NCBI RefSeq assembly: GCF_003325755.1
Contig: NZ_QORI02000016.1
Coordinates: 37,688-101,687 of the forward strand
DNA from: Pseudomonas sp. SST3
GTDB lineage: Bacteria > Pseudomonadota > Gammaproteobacteria > Pseudomonadales > Pseudomonadaceae
DNA length: 64,000 nucleotides
Direction: 5' to 3'
Shown here: positions 28,201 to 35,653 of the stretch, piece by piece
Layout of the letters: every line of letters starts with the position of its first letter
How positions within the stretch are numbered: position 1 is the first letter of the stretch
Notes under the pieces: generated by a model
Told to the model about the DNA's origin: nothing
Databases searched by the model: none
What the model saw: only the letters and a program-made list of their open reading frames with translations
Program-made: the position numbers and the translations under genes

Positions 28201-30409
28201 CTTCAGCCTGAGGCAGACGCAAGGTCGCTGGAAAGATCTGGGTCTGGTTTTCTTCACGCTTGAGGTACTGGCCGCGCTCAAGCCAGGCTACCGCAGTGAC
28301 CACTTTGGTTTCGGCGTCGCGGTCATCGGCGTTGAAGCTGGTTTCGACCTCCTCATCGAGCAAGACTTCGCCAGCTGTGATGACGAGCTTGCCGCCTTTG
28401 CGGCGTTCGCTTTCCCGGCGTAGCTTGCGCAGAATCTGCTGAATATCACGCAGGCCGAGCTTTGAGCGTTCGCACATGCCGAACTGGGTTTCGATGTCCT
28501 GCAGGTCATAGAGCAGCACGCAGCGGGCGTCACCCTGGTCGCGCCCTGCTCGCCCGGCTTCCTGAAGGTAGTTTTCCAGCGAGCCCGGTATGTCGGCATG
28601 CACCACCAGGCGAATATCGGCCTTGTCCACGCCCATGCCAAAGGCATTGGTGGCGACAATCACCCGCAGTTGGCCTGCCTTGAACGCATCCTGAATGTCG
28701 GTTTTCTCGTGGGGTTCGAGGCCTGCATGAAAGTGCTTGCAGGGCCAGCCCTGTCCGATCAGAAAGTCAGACAGTTCCTCGGCGCCCTTGCGGCTGGAGA
28801 CGAAGACCACCGAGCCACCGTCCTGACGACCGATATGATCCTCGAGCAGTTGGTGAGTGCGGGCCCACTTCTCGGCGCGGGTGCACGGCAGCACCTCAAA
28901 GCTCAGGTTGGTGCGCTCGTGGGTGCCGAGAAAGGTCTCGAACTCAATCTTGAGCTGCTCTCTGAAATGCTGCTGGATATCTTCGAGCACATCGGGTTTG
29001 GCCGTGGCGGTAAAGCAGCCAATCGGTGCCAGCGGACCGTCACCGGTGTGCTCGCTGATAAAGCGCGACACGTACTGGTAGTCGGGTCGGAAGTCGTTGC
29101 CCCACTTGGACAGGCAATGCGCCTCGTCAAAGATCCAGGCGCCGATCTGACGTTGTTTGATCGCCCGGCGAAAGGCCTTGTTGCGAAACTGCTCAGGCGA
29201 GACTAGCAAGATACCCACATCGCCCATCTGTACCTTTTCCAGCACCTCGGCCCGCTCGGGCATGGTCAAAAGACCGTTGAGGGTGGCGGCGCATTGCACG
29301 TTGCGCTCAAGCAAGCCGTCAACCTGATCCTTCATCAACGACTGCAGCGGCGAGATGATGATCGTGAGGCTGCCGTTGCGATGGAAGCGATTAAGAGCCG
29401 GGAGCTGGTAGCACAGGGATTTGCCGCCCCCGGTGGCGAGAATGGCCAACACGTGCTTGTCGCGCATACCCGCCAGGACCACGTCGTGCTGCAGACTTTG
29501 GCCTGGGCGCTCGTAGCGAAAGTCATCAAAGCCGAAGTAGCGTTTGAGCTCGTGGCGGGGATCATGAGTTGTTGAGCAATACTCGCAGCTGCTTTTTCCG
29601 CACGGCAAATCACGCAGCTCAGTGATGAGCCTACCTACCTCTGGAAACTGATACCTGACCCAGGGCGCGAGCACCGAGTTGCCGCCAGAGACACGCAGCC
29701 AGGCCAAAGCATAGGCCAGTGGTAGGTGCAGGGTCTGGTCCAGCAGGTCCACTTCCAGCAGCTGCTCAAGGCGCGTGCTGCAGACCTTCATGCTGCGGGT
29801 CAGGGTTGGGTCGGTTTCAACGAGCAGCTGAGGGATCAGGCCACGCAGCTCCGTGACCGGCTTGGGGCTGATGCCACTGAGGGAGGCGAAGAACGAGCCG
29901 AGGTCGCTCCTGAGCGTGGGAGCTAGCAGCGTCTGGTAGCACAGGAGCTCGGCCTGATTGGTATCGTTCAGTTGCGCAAAAGCCTGACGCTGGTCCTGAA
30001 ACAAGGTGAGTGTGGAGCGGCAGTCAGACAGCGGCGAGTTGAGGCTGTCACGAATGAGTTTGTAGTCCTTGACCAGGCGGTGATACGGATTCTGCGGAAA
30101 CGCCAACGGCGACAGACGCAGAGTGTCGATCACGGGGAGCCCATGCAGGGCCAGATGTGGAGCCTGTTGTTTTAGGATTGGAATGTCATGGTCGATGACG
30201 TTGTGGCCGAGGACGAAGCTTGCTCCCTGCGCCAGACCGCCCAAGGCGTTGAGAACGTCAGGCAGGTCTCTTTCGACCTTGCGCTCCAGTTCGGCTCCCG
30301 TGTCGGGGCGCAGGGCGCCGACCATGAAGATTCGATCGGGCTTATCAGCTGTGCCGGGAGCAACTTCGAGATCGAAGATCAGGCTTTTGGGTTGAGACGG
30401 TGAAGCCAT
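25289..30409 (-). CDS. Fused DEDD exonuclease - RecQ helicase - UvrD helicase
   Basis: This single 1706-residue protein contains three DNA enzymes. Residues ~8-200 carry a DnaQ-like 3'-5' exonuclease (FDLEVAPG, VLGHNVIDHDIPIL, YHRLVKDYK). A Cys cluster follows (CGKSSCEYC, 270-278). RecQ motifs are ATGGGKSLC (~325), IFDEAHCLSKWGNDFRPDY (~427) and EAGRAGRDQGDARC (~618). A UvrD/Rep helicase occupies ~1100-1690 (LAGPGSGKTRVI, LVDEYQDIDELQ, VGDDDQNIYQWR, VHSAKGLEF, YVGMTRAEQ). The middle ~700-1080 includes RQC-like winged-helix segments. It could resect and unwind DNA alone. Island context suggests defence or recombination; this is inference. Confidence 0.93.
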   Translation of the reverse strand: MASPSQPKSLIFDLEVAPGTADKPDRIFMVGALRPDTGAELERKVERDLPDVLNALGGLAQGASFVLGHNVIDHDIPILKQQAPHLALHGLPVIDTLRLSPLAFPQNPYHRLVKDYKLIRDSLNSPLSDCRSTLTLFQDQRQAFAQLNDTNQAELLCYQTLLAPTLRSDLGSFFASLSGISPKPVTELRGLIPQLLVETDPTLTRSMKVCSTRLEQLLEVDLLDQTLHLPLAYALAWLRVSGGNSVLAPWVRYQFPEVGRLITELRDLPCGKSSCEYCSTTHDPRHELKRYFGFDDFRYERPGQSLQHDVVLAGMRDKHVLAILATGGGKSLCYQLPALNRFHRNGSLTIIISPLQSLMKDQVDGLLERNVQCAATLNGLLTMPERAEVLEKVQMGDVGILLVSPEQFRNKAFRRAIKQRQIGAWIFDEAHCLSKWGNDFRPDYQYVSRFISEHTGDGPLAPIGCFTATAKPDVLEDIQQHFREQLKIEFETFLGTHERTNLSFEVLPCTRAEKWARTHQLLEDHIGRQDGGSVVFVSSRKGAEELSDFLIGQGWPCKHFHAGLEPHEKTDIQDAFKAGQLRVIVATNAFGMGVDKADIRLVVHADIPGSLENYLQEAGRAGRDQGDARCVLLYDLQDIETQFGMCERSKLGLRDIQQILRKLRRESERRKGGKLVITAGEVLLDEEVETSFNADDRDAETKVVTAVAWLERGQYLKREENQTQIFPATLRLPQAEAELRLDNADLPARRLEEFRAILRFLYDAGSDERINTDALMALTSLTSEEVTATLKQMEDMGLLENDSKLTLYLRHGVSGAATQRLKHTLELEAGWFDTLREQAPDAESGAWQGLNLPPLTAALKEMTGQGELIPLHVLRLLRSLAQDHDSDSQQKGTLELRQVSRDYLKLRIKGGHTWAKLHKFGEKRRALAGVLLEYLISKIPPGLRGKDLLVETTFGELGRALEADLQLPHLIPPEQRRRAIEHVLLYLHKQEILTLNHGMTVMRRAMTIEVNPEKRSGFLKDDYTKLDEHYREKRIQVHVMREYAEVALGEMAAALSLVMHYFSDSKQDFIKRYFDGREEVLKLATSEESWNTIIETLSAPQRLVVTDDDDMNRLVLAGPGSGKTRVIVHRIAYLLRVRRVPASCIVALTFNRHAANEIKQRLLRLVGADAFGVNVMTYHRMAMRLTGTRFARGETVEEGTLKQVLSDAVELLEGKRQVEGEDDLREQLLRGYRYILVDEYQDIDELQYRMVSALAGRKAEEDGRLCILAVGDDDQNIYQWRETNNRYILQFREDYEATTSYLIDNYRSTRHIIEAANSLIERNPDRLKHRHPIQINALRRDHPRGGDWEEIDAERRGQVIRLLITGDEQTRPNLQAQAAVAELQRLLDLENGDWLGCAILARRHECLYPVQAWCEQNGVSYCLAADKDSALPLTGQRGFVQAIEQLRSQDRSLDAKGHWRDLESASLDPEWHEFFETAFGQLLAELGECQLSAQAVIDWLYDYARELRQQPKQGLYVGTVHSAKGLEFRHVVLLDGGWPTGAEVLNDERRLYYVGMTRAEQTLTLCEFSDGNPFSCHLPANVQRREYVGRYLPELKKRYLQLSLKDIDLDYAGRQPQHAPIHAALAQLQMGDPLTLVPSEDRYLIQNSQGQTLGRTSKTFKLPLEVERCEAAGILVRQSAHCEEQYRAWHKCERWELVVPRIVACG

Positions 30410-30660
30410 CCGGACGGCGATCCTTGCAACAGACTACGGGGCTAACTGCACTGTAGCGGCAAATGCCCGGTCTAGGTAGGTGCGCAGGGTCGCGGTGAGG
30501 CGTGCTTGGGGAGGTTTCCGACGGGTGTGGGGTAGCTCAACGGCAAGAGCAAAAGTGCAAAAGTGCAAAAGTGCAAAAGAGTATGGCGTCACCCGGCTGG
30601 GCCGGGTCGCGCTGGCGTGCTGCGCATCGAGCCGGCCAGCGCCGTCTCGCCCCTAGGGTC
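30209..30660. repeat. Duplicated ~450-bp segment, copy 1
   Basis: This stretch covers the first ~65 codons of the exonuclease-RecQ-UvrD gene plus ~250 bp upstream. It aligns in the same orientation with 34,058-34,505. Shared landmarks include the start MASPSQPKSLI, the upstream block catccggacggcgatccttg, an octamer array, and the hairpin ACCCGGC-tgg-GCCGGGT (30591-30607). The copies are diverged but clearly homologous, about 3.85 kb apart. Confidence 0.85.
30549..30580. repeat. Octamer tandem repeat gcaaaagt, about 4 copies
   Basis: Four 8-bp units (gcaaaagt three times, then gcaaaaga) lie ~140 bp upstream of the exonuclease-RecQ-UvrD start. A related array with gcaaaaga units is at 34395-34434. 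Unit number differs between the copies, as expected for slippage-prone arrays. Confidence 0.9.
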
Positions 30661-30679
30661 GTAAGCGCTCCATAGACCA

Positions 30680-31172
30680 AGCCCGAAGCCGGTGACGAAG
30701 CGATCGAGTTGACGGTCGACGAATTGAACTGGCTGCTCGACGGCATCGACCTATGCCGCAATCGTCCTCATCAAGTTCTGACGCCGCGTTACGTGGCCTG
30801 AGCCGGTATAATCCGGTGCCATGAAATTTGGCGCTGACTCCCTTCCCGACGATCCCGTCTTGCTCAAGGCCCTGATTCTGCAATTACAGGAACAGGTCGC
30901 CCTGCTGCGCCATAAACTGTTCTCGCCCAAGTCTGAGCGCAGCCCGGAAGACGCTGACTCGCCGCAGTTGGCCATGTTCAACGAGGCCGAGGAACTGGTC
31001 GAAGCGCCTGCCGCTGAGGCGGACGAAGCCGAAGCTGAGACCGAAGAAATCGTCGCCCCGGTCAAGCGCCGTGGCAAGCGCAAGCCGCTGCCGGCAAATC
31101 TGCCGCGCGTCGAGGTTATCCATGCGCTGCCCGAGCACGAGCTGACGTGCGAATGCGGCTGCCGCAAGCTCT
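30680..31172 (+). pseudogene. IS66 remnant: tnpB tail and tnpC N-terminus
   Basis: 30680-30801 encodes the end of an IS66 TnpB-type protein (KPEAGDEAIELTVDELNWLLDGIDL, stop at 30801). 30821 onward encodes the N-terminus of the IS66 transposase TnpC (LKALILQLQEQVALLRHKLFSPKSER, the zinc-binding ELTCECGCRKL). At about 31172 the homology ends abruptly and the frame runs antisense into the GIY-YIG gene. Both ends of the IS are missing, so this is a scar at a recombination junction. Confidence 0.85.
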
Positions 31173-31183
31173 CACGGGAGCCC

Positions 31184-31951
31184 CTACCATCCAGCCTGAA
31201 TGACCTCGCCATGAATATAGCGCTCATTTTCTTTGTAGATAATCACATAACCAGGCAGCGCCGTGATTTGCCACTCTTCGCCCAACACGGTTTTAACCTG
31301 TCGAAGAACATTCAAAACACTGCTCTCCTCCGAACGCAGGCTGACCTGCGTTTCAACCAGGTCAGTATGCGGCCGTCTGGAACGACCGCCGGCATTTTGA
31401 TACCTGACCGTGTAGGCCAATTGATCTTTTAATTGTCTCAGCACCTCGGCCACACTACGGTCACCTTCAGGCTGAACGACACGCGCCTCCAAACCTAGGT
31501 CGATGGGATAGATACTGTCGAAATGGCTCTCCTTAACCACGGACTTGTCTCTATTACGCCCAGGATCGTTAGAGCCGAAACCGCTGAGATTCCAGGCTAG
31601 AGAAACTCCGTCGCTGCGGTAATGCTTGATGAGCAAATCCTCGAGATCCATCGCGGTAAACACGTAGACCCGAACAGCCTTGAATCCAACCTGGCTCTGA
31701 CGCAGATTCCGGCGAGAGCGGATTTTCTTCGCGTGGCGCAGCAGTCGTTGCCTCAAACCGGCGTCCGCGTCGGTTTTCCCCACGTAGACCAGATCGCCAT
31801 CAAAAAACAGCTGGTAGACCCCCTGCTGCTCCGGCACCTCCAGAACCGCTTCCTCATTGAGTGGACCCGGCGTCATTTGCTCGAACAAGCCGACTAATTC
31901 CGCCAACAGTGCGGAAGGCAGATCAAACTCCAGATCCTTGAAATACTCCAT
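31184..31951 (-). CDS. GIY-YIG nuclease-domain protein of the R-M locus
   Basis: This 255-residue protein has a GIY-YIG-like core: GVYQLFFDGDLVYVGKTDADAGLRQRLLRHAKKI, then MDLEDLLIKHY and the segment NLSGFGSNDPGRNRD. That last block parallels the GFGNHNPGKGR block of the next gene, so both belong to the Eco29kI-like branch. Its ~100-residue C-terminal part (VLRQLKDQLAYTVRY onward) is not recognised. It could be a second restriction nuclease, a nicking partner or a specificity subunit. It follows the R gene by ~110 bp on the same strand. Confidence 0.8.
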   Translation of the reverse strand: MEYFKDLEFDLPSALLAELVGLFEQMTPGPLNEEAVLEVPEQQGVYQLFFDGDLVYVGKTDADAGLRQRLLRHAKKIRSRRNLRQSQVGFKAVRVYVFTAMDLEDLLIKHYRSDGVSLAWNLSGFGSNDPGRNRDKSVVKESHFDSIYPIDLGLEARVVQPEGDRSVAEVLRQLKDQLAYTVRYQNAGGRSRRPHTDLVETQVSLRSEESSVLNVLRQVKTVLGEEWQITALPGYVIIYKENERYIHGEVIQAGW

Positions 31952-32062
31952 GTCTCTTCGACTTCCTTAGTCAAATCACACGCCGCAAGCCGCACGCCTG
32001 CAGTAGCGTCGAACCAGAGACGCTGCCGTTCAGAAGCAGGGCTGACTTTTTAGATAGTAGAG

Positions 32063-32713
32063 TTACTCGCCTTCAGCCTCGATAAATTGACCTGAAAGGC
32101 ATGCCGGCAACACTCGGAGGTAAGTTTCGGCATCCTGGGCGATCTGCTCTTGCGACTCTGGACGCTCCACGAGACGCATGGCCCACTCTCGTCCAGGATG
32201 CAAGACGTCCCATCGGGGGCGCATGCCAGCGTGTCGCCCCTTGCCGGGGTTGTGGTTGCCGAAGCCGTCAATAAGCGAATTCCACACCGGGGTGAAGCGG
32301 GCAATAATCAGTGACTCGCCAAGCGGAATCCAGATATCGTCCACCACAAGAAAGCGGCAATGAAAATCCTCGATGTGTAGGTTTTCAGCGGCGCGAATGC
32401 TGTCGGCATGCTCCTTCAGACGTTTCTGCAACACCTTCCCAGCCGGCACCTCAAGATTTGCCCCCATCCGTGCGCCTGGCGGAACAGCCTTGCCTACGTA
32501 AATGGGCAGCATGAACCTACCTTCACGGTTCAGCCGGGAAACCTGGGCGTACGCCGGGAAGTCGCCCGAATAGTAGATGGCATAAATGCCCGCTCCCTCG
32601 AACGCCGGCAGATCACCCAGCGGATGGACCTCTTTTGTCAACAACGCCTCGGCGACGCTCGCGCCCAGATTCTTTTTATCCAGCGGATTAAACGGAATTA
32701 CCTTTCCAGTCAC
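32063..32713 (-). CDS. Eco29kI-type GIY-YIG restriction endonuclease
   Basis: This 216-residue protein matches Eco29kI-family type II restriction enzymes: AGIYAIYYSGDFPAYAQVS, PIYVGKAVPPGARMG, KVLQKRLKEHADSIRAAENL, CRFLVVDDIWIPLGESLII, SLIDGFGNHNPGKGR and WDVLHPGREWA. The catalytic features are the two Tyr blocks, the Arg/Lys in the helix and the late Glu of the GIY-YIG fold. Eco29kI itself recognises CCGCGG; the site of this enzyme is not known. Its start overlaps the methyltransferase stop by 4 bases. Confidence 0.92.
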   Translation of the reverse strand: MTGKVIPFNPLDKKNLGASVAEALLTKEVHPLGDLPAFEGAGIYAIYYSGDFPAYAQVSRLNREGRFMLPIYVGKAVPPGARMGANLEVPAGKVLQKRLKEHADSIRAAENLHIEDFHCRFLVVDDIWIPLGESLIIARFTPVWNSLIDGFGNHNPGKGRHAGMRPRWDVLHPGREWAMRLVERPESQEQIAQDAETYLRVLPACLSGQFIEAEGE

Positions 32714-33924
32714 GCGATTTCCCTTCCTCTACAGATGTCCTGTTTTTTCAGTTTGCTCAATTCCGCCATGGCAAGTTTTTCAGCCACACTCGAGGCCACC
32801 CGCTGGGCCAGTAGCACCGGCACCGCGTTGCCTAGCTGGCGCATCGTCTCAGTCCAACTGCCATGAAATCTGTAGCCATCCGGGAAGGTTTGAATGCGCG
32901 CGCTCTCCCGCACCGTGAAGTAGCGGACGCTGCCGTCGCGCCTAACCAGCATGTTTTCGCCGCCAGGAACGCCATGGTCCCCGGCTTTGAGTGTCTTGGC
33001 GGGCAGGTCCAGTGGGCTCCCCGTGTGGCCTGGATATACGCGCGCGCCGAACTGAAACAGGTGATTTGGCACGGTCATGGCCAACGACGACTCTGGGTCC
33101 GGCAAGTCATGTATGGCGTCCCTGACGGTGCGCCATGGCAGCGTCGTCAACGGAGCCTTTGCTGTCCGGAGCTTTTCGACACGCCCTACAAGCTTGGTCG
33201 GCACTTCCGGCACCGACAAACCATGGCGCGCCCAGTAGGCGCCGGTGACCCATTGATCGTGAAGCAACGCCTCGTAACTGTGAGTTGGTTCAGGGAATGA
33301 CCACTCCACTCCGAGGTCATCTCTGAACCCAACTAGGAATACCCGCTCGCGCTTTTGTGGAACGCCGTAGTTGGCTGCATTAACCAGCGTGGGCACAACA
33401 TTATAAGTTAGCCCAGCTCCCTTGCTTTTGCCCGAGGTCCGCTCTTCCTGCAAGCGCTTGAGATGCACACTCCAATCTTCGTCGCCAATGGGTGGGAGTT
33501 CCGGAAATTCGAGCTGAAGCTGGATGTAGTGGAAGTAATTGGCGAATGTCGCGCGGGTCAGGCCCTTGACGTTCTCAACGATGAACGCCTTTGGCCTTAG
33601 GCGACGTATGACCTCGACGGTGGCTGGAAACATGTCGCGCTTGTCCGCTTGGGCGCTGTGCTTTCCGCCAATTGAGAACGGCTGACAGGGCGGGCCACCC
33701 GAGAGGAGCTCGATGTCCTTAGGAATGGAATCCCAATCGAACTCACGCACATCCCCCTCATGAAGATTCCAGCTCGCGAGCAGCGGATATCCACGCCGTT
33801 TGTTCTCTCTCACGGTGTCACAGGCCCACTTGTCCCATTCCACCACGGCAAGGTGTTCGAAGCCCGCGATCTCGCATCCCATTGCCAGGCCACCCGCGCC
33901 GGCGAATAGTTCCACTGATCTCAT
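32710..33924 (-). CDS. C5-cytosine DNA methyltransferase of the R-M system
   Basis: This 404-residue enzyme has the standard C5 motifs: VELFAGAGGLAMGCEIAGF (I), GGPPCQPFSIGGK with the catalytic Cys (IV), FIVENVKGL (VI), PQKRERVFLVG (VIII) and RQLGNAVPVLLA (X). It would protect host DNA from the adjacent Eco29kI-type nuclease. The M-R-GIY order with overlap suggests a coupled transcript. The protein starts MRSVELFAG at 33924. Confidence 0.95.
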   Translation of the reverse strand: MRSVELFAGAGGLAMGCEIAGFEHLAVVEWDKWACDTVRENKRRGYPLLASWNLHEGDVREFDWDSIPKDIELLSGGPPCQPFSIGGKHSAQADKRDMFPATVEVIRRLRPKAFIVENVKGLTRATFANYFHYIQLQLEFPELPPIGDEDWSVHLKRLQEERTSGKSKGAGLTYNVVPTLVNAANYGVPQKRERVFLVGFRDDLGVEWSFPEPTHSYEALLHDQWVTGAYWARHGLSVPEVPTKLVGRVEKLRTAKAPLTTLPWRTVRDAIHDLPDPESSLAMTVPNHLFQFGARVYPGHTGSPLDLPAKTLKAGDHGVPGGENMLVRRDGSVRYFTVRESARIQTFPDGYRFHGSWTETMRQLGNAVPVLLAQRVASSVAEKLAMAELSKLKKQDICRGREIA

Positions 33925-34057
33925 TGCCCCGCCCTCGATATTCGACTCGCAAAAACGCGTTGAATCTTACCAAAGCGATAAGCCACGAACACGCTGAAAT
34001 GTCTGACAAGAATGGCCGGAGTGACCGAAGGGAAGCGCAACGCGAAGTACGACCGCT

Positions 34058-34505
34058 AGCGGAGCCGAGGACGAAGCTCGCATCCTGCCCCAGGCTGTCC
34101 AGGGCGTCGGATCTCAGGCAGGTCCTTGTCGACCTTGCGCTCGAGTTCGGTGCCGCTGTTGGGGCGCAGGGCACCGACCATGAAGATTCGGTCGGGCTTA
34201 TCGGCTTTGCCGGGCGCGACTTCGAGGTCGAGGATCAGGCTTTTGGGTTGAGACGGTGAAGCCATCCGGACGGCGATCCTTGCAACAGACTACGGTGCTA
34301 TTGGCACTGTAGCTGCAAATGCCCGGTCTAGGTAGGTGCGCGGGATCGCGGTGGGTGCGGGTTTCCGACGGGTGTGGGGTTGCTCAACGGCCGAGCAAAA
34401 GAGCAAAAGAGCAGAAGAGCAAAAGAGCAAAAGAGTATGGCGTCACCCGGCTGGGCCGGGTCGCGCTGGCGTGCTGTGCATCGAGCCGGCCGGGCCTTCT
34501 CGACC
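34058..34505. repeat. Duplicated ~450-bp segment, copy 2 (truncated gene start)
   Basis: It aligns with 30,209-30,660 in the same orientation. The minus-strand frame MASPSQPKSLILDLEVAPGK from 34265 repeats the exonuclease N-terminus for ~50 codons and then degenerates and ends at 34056. The upstream part keeps the octamer array and the hairpin ACCCGGC-tgg-GCCGGGT at 34445-34461. It appears to be the remnant of a second exonuclease-helicase gene, or a duplicated recombination edge. Confidence 0.85.
34395..34434. repeat. Octamer tandem repeat gcaaaaga, about 5 copies
   Basis: Five 8-bp units lie at 34395-34434; the third is gcagaaga and the rest are gcaaaaga. The array lies ~110 bp upstream of the next plus-strand operon and within segment copy 2. 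It could alter promoter spacing in either direction. Confidence 0.88.
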
Positions 34506-34542
34506 CATGGCGCGCTCATTGCTAACGCAAGGAGCGGTGTCG

Positions 34543-35133
34543 ATGGCTGTTTTCGGCCAGGAGCGGTCTGTTGGAACGGTTGAAATCGACCCATGGCAGC
34601 CCGCAGTCGATTACTGCCAGGAGGAGGTGAACAAAAGGTTCTGGTTCGTTATGCTGATGGCACTTTGTCCTTATGGAGCGAACCGCATGGCCGGATACGA
34701 CATAATTGATGGAATGCGGGTGCCTAGGACGATCCTAACGACAAACCAGATTCTATCGGGTAGACATCAGGGGAGCATCACCGTAATAGGCTGCACACTC
34801 GTGATTAATGGCACGCTTCAGGGATCTCTCTCCGTAGAAAGCGGCGGTGAGGTTCTAGTTGTGGGCACCCAGCAAGGATCTACTAACGTTTCCGGTAACA
34901 GCAGGGTTGAGGTGTCGGGAAAGTGCCAGGGTTCCACAAATATTGGCCCGGGCTCAGAAGTCCTGATACAGCCGTCCGGCAAGCTGCAAGGTTCAATGAA
35001 CAACAACGGTAAGTTGATTGTCCGCGGCGCATTTGGTGGCGCATACAGCGGTCAAGGCGACACCTCCGTAGAAGGAGATGGGTATATAAAGCAGCCGCGA
35101 ATAGAAAACGGTGTGCATTATTACGACTGGTGA
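34543..35133 (+). CDS. Beta-repeat (bactofilin-like) protein, first gene of kinase operon
   Basis: This 196-residue product starts MAVFGQERSVGTVEID after AAGGAG. An N-terminal segment includes a short hydrophobic stretch (RFWFVMLMALCPYG). From about residue 65 there are regular 12-18 residue beta repeats containing QGS (GRHQGSITVIG, GTLQGSLSVES, GTQQGSTNVSG, GKCQGSTNIGP, GKLQGSMNNNG). This is the pattern of right-handed beta-helical or bactofilin-like proteins. Upstream in-frame Met codons lie in the duplicated segment and look unlikely. No assigned function. Confidence 0.7.
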   Translation: MAVFGQERSVGTVEIDPWQPAVDYCQEEVNKRFWFVMLMALCPYGANRMAGYDIIDGMRVPRTILTTNQILSGRHQGSITVIGCTLVINGTLQGSLSVESGGEVLVVGTQQGSTNVSGNSRVEVSGKCQGSTNIGPGSEVLIQPSGKLQGSMNNNGKLIVRGAFGGAYSGQGDTSVEGDGYIKQPRIENGVHYYDW

Positions 35134-35205
35134 GAACAAGCCCAGCTTCGCCGGCTTGCGCTGGAACAAATTATCTTTTGAACAAATTTGAAAGGAAATC
35201 AAATT

Positions 35206-35652
35206 GTGAAAATTGGAGTGCGGGCGTCACCTACTGAAGTGGTTTATTGTGTATTCGACTCCGATCAGAGTGTTGTGGTGAATTTGGGAAAAATAAGTAT
35301 ACCCAAATCACTAGGGGTTCCTGAGCAACTCAAACATATCAGGCTGAATTTGCTTGATGTGCTTCGGGAATACGAGATTTCCGAGGCGGGCATCCGCGTT
35401 ATCGAACCCACGGCGCAGAGCATCTCGATTGAGCGTGTCCAGATCGAAGGCGTCATTCAAGAGGCGTTTGCGAGCAGTAATGTGAAAAAATATTACGTAG
35501 GCCAAATCTCAAGTATTGCATCCAGGGTTGGAATCGAGCGAAGCCAGTTCAAACCTCTGGTTGACGGAGATACAAGCCTTGAAGGCTTTGAAAATTGGGA
35601 GGAATTGTCTAAAACTGAACGCGAAGCGACACTCTGTGCTATGGGGGCTTAA
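35206..35652 (+). CDS. RNase H-fold (DUF3010/RuvC-like) protein, GTG start
   Basis: This 148-residue protein starts at the GTG at 35206, preceded by AAAGGA at good spacing; a TTG six codons earlier is less likely. The order of strands and helices (KIGVRASPTEVVYCVFD, NLGKISIP, EAGIRVIEPTAQS, ERVQIEGVIQEAF, KKYYVG) resembles small RuvC-like proteins such as DUF3010. The first catalytic Asp of RuvC (IGIDPG) is replaced by Arg in IGVRASP, so activity may be lost. It is AT-rich compared with neighbours and ends 1 bp before the kinase. Confidence 0.7.
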   Translation: MKIGVRASPTEVVYCVFDSDQSVVVNLGKISIPKSLGVPEQLKHIRLNLLDVLREYEISEAGIRVIEPTAQSISIERVQIEGVIQEAFASSNVKKYYVGQISSIASRVGIERSQFKPLVDGDTSLEGFENWEELSKTEREATLCAMGA

Positions 35653-35653
35653 T

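Noticed and set aside
31173..31432. The C-terminal part of the 203-codon IS66 TnpC frame
   Set aside because: After residue ~117 the frame runs antisense to the GIY-YIG gene; IS66 homology ends at the junction.
30549..34434. A CRISPR array suggested by the short repeats
   Set aside because: Units are contiguous octamers with no spacers, and no cas gene is present.
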